In this document: piece by piece, positions 1 through 5,026 of the stretch
Position numbering within the stretch: position 1 is the first letter of the stretch
Layout: every line of letters starts with the position of its first letter
NCBI GenBank assembly: GCA_934569215.1
Contig: CAKTKF010000050.1
Location: 1-7,103, forward strand
Length of the DNA: 7,103 nucleotides
DNA from: an uncultured Oscillospiraceae bacterium
GTDB taxonomy: Bacteria > Bacillota > Clostridia > Oscillospirales > Oscillospiraceae
Reading direction: 5' to 3'
Made by a program: the position numbers and the translations under genes
Notes under the pieces: generated by a model
Seen by the model: the letters and a program-made list of their open reading frames with translations, nothing else
Database searches by the model: none
Told to the model about the DNA's origin: nothing

Positions 1-503
1 GCGTCTCCGGCCCCACGGTGCTGTCGGCGAGCTGCCACCTAAAAGGGGAGGGCTGCCGTCTGATGCTGGACTTGAAGCCCGCCCTGGAGAGCGAAAAGCT
101 GGAAGCCCGCATTCTGCGGGATCTGGAGCAGTATCAGAACCGCAGCATGGAAAATGCACTGGTGGATCTGCTGCCCCGGAGCATGATTCCCGTGGTACTG
201 CGCAGGCTGGACATTGCCCCGGACATGCAGGCCAATTCCCTGACGAAGCAAAAGCGCCGCGCCCTGGTGGAGCTGCTGAAAGCCTTCCCCATAGACATCA
301 CCGGCAAGCGCCCCGTGTCCGAGGCGATCATCACCAGCGGCGGCGTGAAGGTATCGGAAATCGACCCCAAAACCATGGAATCCAAGCTTGTGACCGGGCT
401 GTATTTTGCCGGAGAAATCATCGACTGCGACGCCTACACCGGCGGCTTCAACCTGCAAATCGCCTGGGCAACGGCCTATGCCGCTGGAATGGCGGTTAGG
501 TAA
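1..503 (+). CDS. NAD(P)/FAD-dependent oxidoreductase, BaiN/HI0933 family (C-terminal part, 5' truncated)
   Basis: The open frame runs in from the window edge (first full codon at base 3, reading V-S-G-P-T) and stops with TAA at 501-503, leaving about 167 residues of a family that is usually about 400 long. The entering GVSGPT-type motif and the C-terminal block GLYFAGEIIDCDAYTGGFNL, followed by QIAWATAYAAG, are the signature of HI0933-like flavoproteins. In that family this end closes the FAD-binding fold and contacts the flavin. Just before it, TSGGVKVSEIDPKTMESK matches the family's 'GGV...EI...TMESK' segment. The GTG at base 18 is an internal codon, not the start. Members are soluble flavoproteins; BaiN was linked to bile-acid dehydroxylation in Clostridium scindens, but most homologues have no proven substrate, so that role should not be assigned here. 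There is no terminator before acpP, so read-through into acpP is possible. Confidence 0.9.
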   Translation, partial: VSGPTVLSASCHLKGEGCRLMLDLKPALESEKLEARILRDLEQYQNRSMENALVDLLPRSMIPVVLRRLDIAPDMQANSLTKQKRRALVELLKAFPIDITGKRPVSEAIITSGGVKVSEIDPKTMESKLVTGLYFAGEIIDCDAYTGGFNLQIAWATAYAAGMAVR

Positions 504-513
504 AAACAGGGCA

Positions 514-542
514 TTGACAAACGCGGGTTCCTGTAATAGAAT
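514..542 (+). promoter_or_regulatory. Sigma-A type promoter of acpP
   Basis: A perfect -35 hexamer TTGACA (514-519) is separated by exactly 17 bp from TAGAAT (537-542), which matches the TATAAT consensus at five of six positions. The predicted transcription start near 549 gives an acpP leader of about 38 nt. It begins 11 bp after the stop codon of the upstream flavoprotein gene. This is the best promoter match in the window, as expected for a highly expressed carrier protein. Confidence 0.85.
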
Positions 543-586
543 ACCATAAGATAGTTCCGCAGAAAATACTGAGAGGGGGCTTACCC

Positions 587-808
587 ATGTACGAGAAATT
601 GGTTAACTACGCGGCCAAGCAGCTGGAGCTGGATCCCGCAGAGATCACTCCCGATGCTACCTTTGAAAGCCTGGGCATCGATTCTCTGGATATCGTTGAG
701 ATGATTATGGATCTGGAGTCCGAGCTGGGCGTGGAGCTGGATCTGGAGGATCAGCAGATCACCACCTTCAAGGAGCTGGCCGACTTCATCGAGTCGAAGC
801 TCAACTGA
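587..808 (+). CDS. acpP: Acyl carrier protein
   Basis: This 73-residue acidic protein carries the growing acyl chain in type II fatty-acid synthesis, in the cytoplasm. The phosphopantetheine site is plain: L-G-I-D-S-L-D with Ser33 as the attachment serine, followed by the acidic helix II (IVEMIMDLESELGVEL) that docks the Fab enzymes and holo-ACP synthase. The C-terminal TFKELADFIESKL is the typical fourth helix. The length is close to the usual 75-80. The start is supported by GAGAGGGGG (571-579), 7 nt before the ATG, and by a strong promoter upstream. No fab genes flank it here, although acpP often sits with fabD/fabG/fabF or rnc. An ACP serving another pathway is possible, but the sequence looks like a primary-metabolism ACP. 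No hairpin terminator follows before the SRP RNA 40 bp downstream. Confidence 0.95.
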   Translation: MYEKLVNYAAKQLELDPAEITPDATFESLGIDSLDIVEMIMDLESELGVELDLEDQQITTFKELADFIESKLN

Positions 809-851
809 CTCAGAGTTTCCATAATTTCACAATTTCCTTGTATTGAGCTGT

Positions 852-1148
852 CCGGCTTATAACAAGGTCGCACTAGTCGGGGAGATAGCGGTGCCCTGTA
901 CCTGCAATCCGCTACAGCAGGGATGAATTCCCACACCCGGGCAAGTTTGAATATCGTCTGACCTGCGCAAGTGGTGTTGATAGATTGGTCTTGCGCAACG
1001 AGATCCCGTGAACCATGTCAGGTGGGGAACCAAGCAGCATTAAGCGGATCTTCTCGTGTGCCGCGGGGTTGCCGTTCTTGAGCTAACTGCGTCAGGCCCG
1101 GGTATTCGCCTTGTTCAAATGTGGGTGTGCGATCTTGTTATGAGCCGG
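852..1148 (+). ncRNA. ffs: Large bacterial signal recognition particle RNA (SRP/scRNA, with Alu domain)
   Basis: This is the RNA scaffold of the signal recognition particle; it binds Ffh and targets nascent membrane proteins to FtsY and the Sec machinery. The S domain is unmistakable: AACCATGTCAGG (1011-1022), then a TGG-GGAA-CCA stem-loop (1023-1032), then AAGCAGCATTAAG and GTGTGCCGCGGGGTTGCC. The Alu-side 5' domain, GGGGAGATAGCGGTGCCCTG (879-898) followed by the TGTAC turn, GCAATCCGCT and TGAATTCCC, matches the Bacillus-type large SRP RNA. The ends close in an unbroken helix: 852-873 pairs with 1127-1148 without a mismatch (two G-U pairs), and pairing continues outward to 846/1154. In B. 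subtilis a longer precursor is trimmed by RNase III to 271 nt, so the mature ends here probably lie inside this helix, near 865 and 1135. Position directly upstream of dnaX is the classic Bacillota arrangement. No convincing promoter of its own was seen. Confidence 0.93.
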
Positions 1149-1158
1149 ATGGCTTTTT
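1127..1158 (+). terminator. Probable SRP RNA 3' terminator (terminal helix arm plus T-run)
   Basis: The 3' arm of the SRP RNA end-helix (1127-1154, ending AGCCGGATGGCT) runs straight into TTTTT (1154-1158). It pairs with 846-873 about 290 nt upstream, so this is a long-range stem rather than a local hairpin. The T-run is short and its last T belongs to the TA flanking the palindromic element. Termination here is an inference and read-through into dnaX may be substantial. Confidence 0.4.
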
Positions 1159-1324
1159 AGGGCAACACCGCATAATTTGACAAGAAGGCTCAGCCAGGAT
1201 TTTTGTCCCAATTCAAAGTTTGGAAAACGAAGGAATACTGTATGTATTTCTCGTTTTTCAAACTGAAGAAGTGGGGCAAAAAGACGGCTGAGACTCGCAG
1301 GCACAATTGTGCGGTGTTGCCTTA
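1158..1324. mobile_element. MITE-like palindromic element (about 163 bp, TA-flanked, non-coding)
   Basis: The two ends are inverted repeats: 1158-1177 reads TAGGGCAACACCGCATAATT, and the reverse complement of 1305-1324 reads TAAGGCAACACCGCACAATT (18 of 20 identical). Inner blocks also pair across the element: CTCAGCC (1189-1195) with GGCTGAG; TTTTTG.CCCA with TGGG.CAAAAA; AGTTTGG.AAAACGA with TCG.TTTTCAAACT; and AATAC (1234-1238) with GTATT (1244-1248) around a 5-nt apex centred on 1241, the exact midpoint. One stretch (about 1178-1186) and its partner do not pair. The whole element would fold as one long imperfect hairpin on either strand. TA on both sides fits a target duplication of the IS630/Tc1-mariner type, and no ORF is encoded, so it is best read as a non-autonomous element (MITE). 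The transposon family is an inference from the TA alone. Confidence 0.75.
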
Positions 1325-1332
1325 GACTTGCA

Positions 1333-1340
1333 GAGAGGAG
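1333..1340 (+). promoter_or_regulatory. dnaX ribosome binding site
   Basis: GAGAGGAG lies 7 nt before the ATG at 1348 and decides the dnaX start. The same frame is open upstream to a GTG at 1309, but that codon lies in the right arm of the palindromic element and has no Shine-Dalgarno. Family alignment also begins at MSAYQALYRKYRP. Confidence 0.85.
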
Positions 1341-1347
1341 AAGCACA

Positions 1348-2976
1348 ATGTCGGCTTATCAGGCGTTATACCGCAAATACCGCCCCCAGACCTTTGACGA
1401 TGTTTCCGGGCAGATGGCGGTGACGCAGACCCTGAAAACCCAGATCATGACCGGGAAAATGAGCCATGCGTACCTGTTCACCGGCTCCCGGGGCACGGGT
1501 AAGACCAGCTGCGCCAAAATTCTGGCGAAGGCAGTCAACTGCCTGAATCCCGACCACGGCAACCCCTGCAATGTCTGCGAAGCCTGCAAGGCCATTGATT
1601 CCGGCTCCTGCATGGACGTGCTGGAGATCGACGCCGCCTCCAACAACGGCGTGGACAACGTCCGCGATCTGCGGGACGACGCCATTTATACGCCGTCCCA
1701 GGTGAAAATGCGGGTGTATATCATCGATGAGGTGCATATGCTCTCCATTTCGGCCTTTAACGCGTTGCTGAAGATCATCGAGGAGCCGCCGGAGCATCTG
1801 CTGTTCATTCTTGCGACCACGGAGCTTCATAAGGTTCCGGCCACGATCCTGTCCCGGTGCCAGCGGTTTTCCTTCCGGCGTATCAGCCAGGAGGACATTG
1901 CGGCGCGGCTGCAATACGTTGCCTATCAGGAGAATATCGATCTGGACGACGGCGCGGCGCGGGTGATCGCCCGTCTGGCAGACGGCGGAATGCGGGACGG
2001 CCTGAGTCTGCTTGACCAGTGCGCCTCCGCGACCACGGGAGAGCTGACGGCAGAGCGGGTATACGCCTGCCTGGGCATTGCCGGGGAGCGGAAATGCGGG
2101 GAAATGATGGGCTATATTGCTGCCCACAATACGAAAAACGCTTTGGAGCTGTTCAACCGGCTCTATACCGAGGGCAAGGATTTGGGCGCCATGCTGGACG
2201 AGATGGCCTGTCTGACCCGGGATCTTCTGGTGCTGAAAACCGCCGGAAACGCCGGAATCACCATGCTTTCCGGCGTGGCGTCGGACAAGGAAGCGCTTGA
2301 ATTGACGAAAGCCCTGTCCAGCGCCGAGCTGGTGCGCATGATGGAGCGGCTCCAGGAGACGATGTCCGGCTTCACCCGAAGCGCCAGCCGCCGCATGGAC
2401 GCGGAGCTGTGCATTGTGGAGCTGTGCCAGCCGGAGCTGAGTCTGGATGCCAAAGCTCTGAATGCCCGTCTCACCCGCCTGGAAGAGCAGGTGAAAAGCG
2501 GCGCGTTCGTCCCGGCGGCTCCCGTGAAGGCGGAGAAGGCCGCGCCGGAGAAGAAACCCTATGACGACGATCGTCCGCCCATGCCGGATGATGCCGACGC
2601 GCCCCCGGCGCAGGATGCGCCGCCGGTGGCGGAAAGCGAAGCCCCCGTCGGCTTTTGGTTGGACTTGGTGGCGGCAGTTCGCAAGGAGCTGAAGCCCCCC
2701 GTTTCCGGATTTTTTGTGGTGACGCCGAACGCGCCGGTTCAGGGCGCACTGGTGGGGGACAGGCTGGAGCTTCGGTGCAGCAACGGCTTTACGGCGCAGA
2801 TGCTGGACAGGCCGGAAATTCTGGAGGTCGTCTCCCGAAAGGCGACGGCAATGCTGTCCCGCCCTGTGAAGGCGGTGACGGTGGATATGTCGGAAAAGCC
2901 TGCTGCGAACCCCAGAATGGAGCAGTTGATGAACTTCGGCAGGGCGCACAGCGATATTGTAACGATCAAACGATAA
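1348..2976 (+). CDS. dnaX: DNA polymerase III subunit gamma/tau
   Basis: This 542-residue ATPase is the motor and organiser of the sliding-clamp loader in the replisome. The N-terminus Y-Q-A-L-Y-R-K-Y-R-P is typical. Then come Walker A GSRGTGKT (residues 46-53), the zinc module cysteines 65, 74, 77 and 80, Walker B YIIDEVHML (124-132), LLKIIEEPP, sensor 1 ATTE (156-159), the SRC arginine-finger motif (169-171) and sensor 2 GGMRDGLSLLDQ (about 213-224). An all-helical domain III follows, then an Ala/Pro/Asp-rich linker (about 384-434) and a C-terminal domain (about 435-520) of the kind found in Bacillota tau. There is no A-AAA-AAG slippery heptamer, so only a tau-like full-length product is expected. 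It heads the dnaX-ebfC-recR operon. The insertion of a MITE-like element leaves no room for a promoter immediately upstream. Confidence 0.97.
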   Translation: MSAYQALYRKYRPQTFDDVSGQMAVTQTLKTQIMTGKMSHAYLFTGSRGTGKTSCAKILAKAVNCLNPDHGNPCNVCEACKAIDSGSCMDVLEIDAASNNGVDNVRDLRDDAIYTPSQVKMRVYIIDEVHMLSISAFNALLKIIEEPPEHLLFILATTELHKVPATILSRCQRFSFRRISQEDIAARLQYVAYQENIDLDDGAARVIARLADGGMRDGLSLLDQCASATTGELTAERVYACLGIAGERKCGEMMGYIAAHNTKNALELFNRLYTEGKDLGAMLDEMACLTRDLLVLKTAGNAGITMLSGVASDKEALELTKALSSAELVRMMERLQETMSGFTRSASRRMDAELCIVELCQPELSLDAKALNARLTRLEEQVKSGAFVPAAPVKAEKAAPEKKPYDDDRPPMPDDADAPPAQDAPPVAESEAPVGFWLDLVAAVRKELKPPVSGFFVVTPNAPVQGALVGDRLELRCSNGFTAQMLDRPEILEVVSRKATAMLSRPVKAVTVDMSEKPAANPRMEQLMNFGRAHSDIVTIKR

Positions 2977-3012
2977 TTTTCGTGTGAATTTTCAAGATAG
3001 GAGAATCATATT

Positions 3013-3357
3013 ATGGCAAAAGGCGGATTCCGGGGTATGCCCGGCGGAATGAATCAGGCGTCCATGATGAAGCAGGCGCAGAAGATGCAGCAGGAAATGC
3101 TCAGGATGCAGGCGGAGCAGGAGGCCAAGACCTTCACGGCGGCATCCGGCGGCGGCATGGTCACGGCCACCGTCAACGGCAAGCATGAGGTCGTCGGCAT
3201 CGAAATCAAGCCGGAAGCGGTAGACCCCGACGATGTGGAAATGCTCCAGGACATGGTCATTGCCGCAGTCAACGAGGCCATGCGGGCGGCGGACGCCGAG
3301 GCGGCGAACAACATGTCCCGTCTCACCGGCGGCCTGAATCTGGGTGGCCTGTTCTAA
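3013..3357 (+). CDS. ebfC: YbaB/EbfC family nucleoid-associated DNA-binding protein
   Basis: This 114-residue protein belongs to the small dimeric YbaB/EbfC family, which binds DNA and associates with the nucleoid. A glycine/methionine-rich N-terminus (about 1-20) is followed by the helix MMKQAQKMQQEMLRMQAEQE, the hallmark ASGGGMVTATVNGKHEVVGI (about 44-63), IKPEAVDPDDVEMLQDMVIA (about 66-85) and a helix NEAMRAADAEAANNMSRLTG. It ends in GGLNLGGLF, close to the NMPGLF end of the B. subtilis homologue. Length is slightly above the usual 100-110. AGGAG (2999-3003) lies 9 nt before the ATG. The gene sits 36 bp after dnaX and its stop codon overlaps the recR Shine-Dalgarno, so the three genes are almost certainly co-transcribed. 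Conservation of this trio suggests a link to replication or repair, but the molecular role of the family is not settled. Confidence 0.95.
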   Translation: MAKGGFRGMPGGMNQASMMKQAQKMQQEMLRMQAEQEAKTFTAASGGGMVTATVNGKHEVVGIEIKPEAVDPDDVEMLQDMVIAAVNEAMRAADAEAANNMSRLTGGLNLGGLF

Positions 3358-3366
3358 GGAGTCGGT

Positions 3367-3966
3367 ATGCAGTTTTTTCCCGCTGCGCTGCAAAATCTTG
3401 CCGATCAGTTTGCGAAGCTTCCGGGCATCGGCGGCAAAACGGCGCAAAGACTTGCCTTCCATGTGCTGAGTCTGCCCATGGAGGACGCGGAGGAATTTTC
3501 CAACGCCATTCTGGAGGCAAAAAAGCAGGTACACACCTGCCCCGTCTGCCAGAATCTGACCGACCGGGAGGTATGTCCCATCTGCGATGACGATACCCGG
3601 GATAAGGGCGTCATCTGCGTTGTGGCCGAGCCGAAGGATGTCATCGCCATGGAGCGCAGCCGGGAATTCCGGGGCGTTTACCATGTGCTTCACGGCGTTA
3701 TTTCGCCCCTGAACCATGTGACCCAGGACGACATCAGGATCAAGGAGCTTCTCCGCCGGGTAGCCGGGGGAGAGGTCAGAGAGGTCATCATGGCGACGAA
3801 CCCGGACACCGAGGGAGAGGCCACCGCCATGTACATATCCCGCCTGCTGCGACCCATGGAGGTCAAGGTGACCCGGCTTGCCTATGGCGTGCCCGTGGGC
3901 AGCCAGCTGGAATACGCCGACGAGGTGACGCTTTCCAGAGCCTTGGAAGGGCGGCAGGAAATGTAA
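3367..3966 (+). CDS. recR: Recombination mediator protein RecR
   Basis: This 199-residue protein, the normal RecR length, works with RecF and RecO to load RecA at single-stranded gaps during recombinational repair. Domains in order: helix-hairpin-helix with [14 protein letters not shown] (residues 15-28); a C4 zinc finger (Cys58, 61, 70, 73 in CPVC...CPIC); a Toprim domain starting at [12 protein letters not shown] (Glu88) with the acidic N-P-D-T-E-G-E block (145-151); and the C-terminal segment [19 protein letters not shown], a family signature that carries the Walker-B-like conserved end. AAGGAG (3356-3361) overlaps the ebfC stop codon and lies 5 nt before the ATG, which points to translational coupling. 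A strong terminator follows 6 bp after the stop. Confidence 0.97.
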   Translation: MQFFPAALQNLADQFAKLPGIGGKTAQRLAFHVLSLPMEDAEEFSNAILEAKKQVHTCPVCQNLTDREVCPICDDDTRDKGVICVVAEPKDVIAMERSREFRGVYHVLHGVISPLNHVTQDDIRIKELLRRVAGGEVREVIMATNPDTEGEATAMYISRLLRPMEVKVTRLAYGVPVGSQLEYADEVTLSRALEGRQEM

Positions 3967-3971
3967 ACGAG

Positions 3972-4006
3972 AAAAATTGGGGCTGCCATTGGCAACCCCA
4001 ATTTTT
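3972..4006. terminator. Bidirectional intrinsic terminator between recR and the convergent transporter gene
   Basis: AAAAATTGGGGCTGCC (3972-3987) and GGCAACCCCAATTTTT (3991-4006) form a 16-bp stem with a single C-A mismatch and a 3-nt ATT loop. The A-run on one side and T-run on the other give a U-tail on either strand, so it can end the dnaX-ebfC-recR transcript and the oppositely oriented transporter transcript, whose stop codon lies 8 bp away. Confidence 0.93.
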
Positions 4007-4014
4007 GTGCTATG

Positions 4015-4920
4015 TCAAGCTTTCTTTGTGAAAATTCCCACAGGAAGCTGGGAAAGAACCACACCGGCAAACATCAGGCCGCAGCCCAGCAGCTCCCAGG
4101 CTGTCATGGTTTGATGGAGGATCAGCCAGCCGCCCAGAGCGGCAAAAGCGGATTCCAGGCTCATGATCAGCGACGCCGTGGTCGGTTCCAGATCCTTTTG
4201 CCCGACGATTTGCAGCGTGTAGGCGACGCCCATGGACAGAACGCCGGAAAAGACCAGGGGAAACCAGCAGGCGGCAATGGCGGAGGAACTGACGGATTCC
4301 TTCGTCAGCAGAATGAAGGGCAGGGAAAGCACTGTAACCACCAGCGCCTGAATGCAGTTCATGCGCAGACCGTCCAAATTTCCCGCCAGCCGGTCAATGC
4401 AGGTGATCTGCACGGAAAAGGCCAGGGCGCAGCCCATCAGATACAGGTCGCCCTTGTTGATCTGAGAAACGCCCATGCAGCTGAGCAGATACAGCCCGGC
4501 GACCGCCAGCGCCACGCTGAAAACGGTGGTTTTGGGCGGCTTTTTCCCGAGAAACAGCCCCAGCACCGGCACCAGCACGATGTACATGGCGGTAATGAAC
4601 CCCGCCTTTCCCGCGTCGGTGTAGACGATGCCGATCTGCTGCAAGCTGGATGCGACGAACAGGGCGCACCCACAGATCAGCCCCACCCGCCACAGCGTCG
4701 GGTCTTTCCATTTTGCTGCGGATTCCCGGAAGCTGCACTTGCCGGCATCCAGCAAAAACCCGCAGGGAATCAGAAACAGCACGGCAAGCAGGCACCGCGC
4801 GGCCTGAAAGGTAAAGGGGCCAATATGATCCATGCCCACGCTCTGGGCGATAAAGCTAAAGCCCCAAATGGTTGTACCCAGCAGCAGACACAGACTGCCT
4901 CGAATGCGTTCTCTCCTCAT
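4015..4920 (-). CDS. EamA-type drug/metabolite transporter (DMT superfamily)
   Basis: This integral membrane protein of 301 residues has about ten hydrophobic segments in two EamA repeats, the standard size and layout of the DMT superfamily. The first segment carries L-L-L-G-T-T-I-W-G-F-S-F-I-A-Q (about 12-26), a common EamA opening. The first repeat ends near AGFITAMYIVLVPVLGLFLG (about 105-124), and the second has the equivalent PTTASLIMSLESAFAALGGW (about 246-265). The positive-rich ends (MRRERIR... and ...FTKKA) fit cytoplasmic termini. In-frame GTG (4929) and ATG (4926) codons lie just upstream; I prefer ATG at 4920 because GGTGAT (4925-4930), complementary to the 16S tail, sits 4 nt before it. 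The substrate cannot be told from sequence; characterised relatives export amino acids, metabolites or drugs. It is convergent with recR and divergent from pepF, so it stands alone as a transcription unit. Confidence 0.92.
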   Translation of the reverse strand: MRRERIRGSLCLLLGTTIWGFSFIAQSVGMDHIGPFTFQAARCLLAVLFLIPCGFLLDAGKCSFRESAAKWKDPTLWRVGLICGCALFVASSLQQIGIVYTDAGKAGFITAMYIVLVPVLGLFLGKKPPKTTVFSVALAVAGLYLLSCMGVSQINKGDLYLMGCALAFSVQITCIDRLAGNLDGLRMNCIQALVVTVLSLPFILLTKESVSSSAIAACWFPLVFSGVLSMGVAYTLQIVGQKDLEPTTASLIMSLESAFAALGGWLILHQTMTAWELLGCGLMFAGVVLSQLPVGIFTKKA

Positions 4921-4924
4921 TTTC

Positions 4925-4930
4925 ATCACC
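4925..4930 (-). promoter_or_regulatory. Ribosome binding site of the EamA transporter gene
   Basis: On the minus strand GGTGAT matches six bases of the GGAGGTGATC complement of the 16S rRNA 3' end and precedes the ATG at 4920. It overlaps the two alternative upstream start codons, neither of which has a purine-rich site of its own. Spacing is rather short, so the start choice is moderately certain. Confidence 0.5.
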
Positions 4931-4972
4931 GCGGGTTACTTTAGCATAATTCGCCGATCATTGCAAGCGGCG

Positions 4973-5000
4973 TTGCTTTTTTTGGATAGTGTGGTATAAT
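4973..5000 (+). promoter_or_regulatory. pepF promoter with extended -10
   Basis: A perfect -10 TATAAT (4995-5000) is preceded by TGG (4992-4994), giving the extended TGnTATAAT form. A partial -35, TTGCTT (4973-4978), lies 16 bp upstream with three of six consensus bases. A weak -35 is commonly compensated by an extended -10. Predicted transcription start is near 5007, giving a leader of about 20 nt that holds the AGGAGGA site (5014-5020). Confidence 0.75.
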
Positions 5001-5026
5001 AGTAGAAAAAATCAGGAGGATAAATT

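Noticed and set aside
1092..1346. An 84-codon minus-strand frame across the SRP RNA 3' end and the palindromic element
   Set aside because: It spans a structured RNA gene and a non-coding repeat, has no ribosome site and resembles no protein.
1309..1347. An upstream GTG start extending dnaX by 13 residues
   Set aside because: The extension lies in the arm of the palindromic element, has no Shine-Dalgarno and is not part of the DnaX family; GAGAGGAG points to the ATG at 1348.
1366..2949. A 527-codon open frame on the minus strand opposite dnaX
   Set aside because: It is rich in His, Gln, Arg and Gly with no domain sense, the usual antisense shadow of a GC-rich gene. dnaX on the plus strand has all the expected motifs.
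1348..2976. Programmed frameshifting in dnaX to make a short gamma form, as in E. coli
   Set aside because: No A-AAA-AAG type heptamer followed by a stem-loop was found in the relevant region; the closest run is only AAGAAA near 2551.
3013..3110. Methionine-rich N-terminus of EbfC as a possible oddity
   Set aside because: The B. subtilis homologue YaaK has the same Met/Gly/Gln-rich start, so it is normal for the family.
4012..4944. A 310-codon plus-strand frame opposite the transporter
   Set aside because: It is extremely Gln/His/Gly-rich with no hydrophobic core or domain, while the minus strand encodes a clear ten-segment EamA transporter.
4938..4966. Minus-strand promoter TTGCAA-17-TAAAGT for the transporter
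   Set aside because: Each box matches only four of six bases and the leader would be about 10 nt, so it is too weak to annotate.
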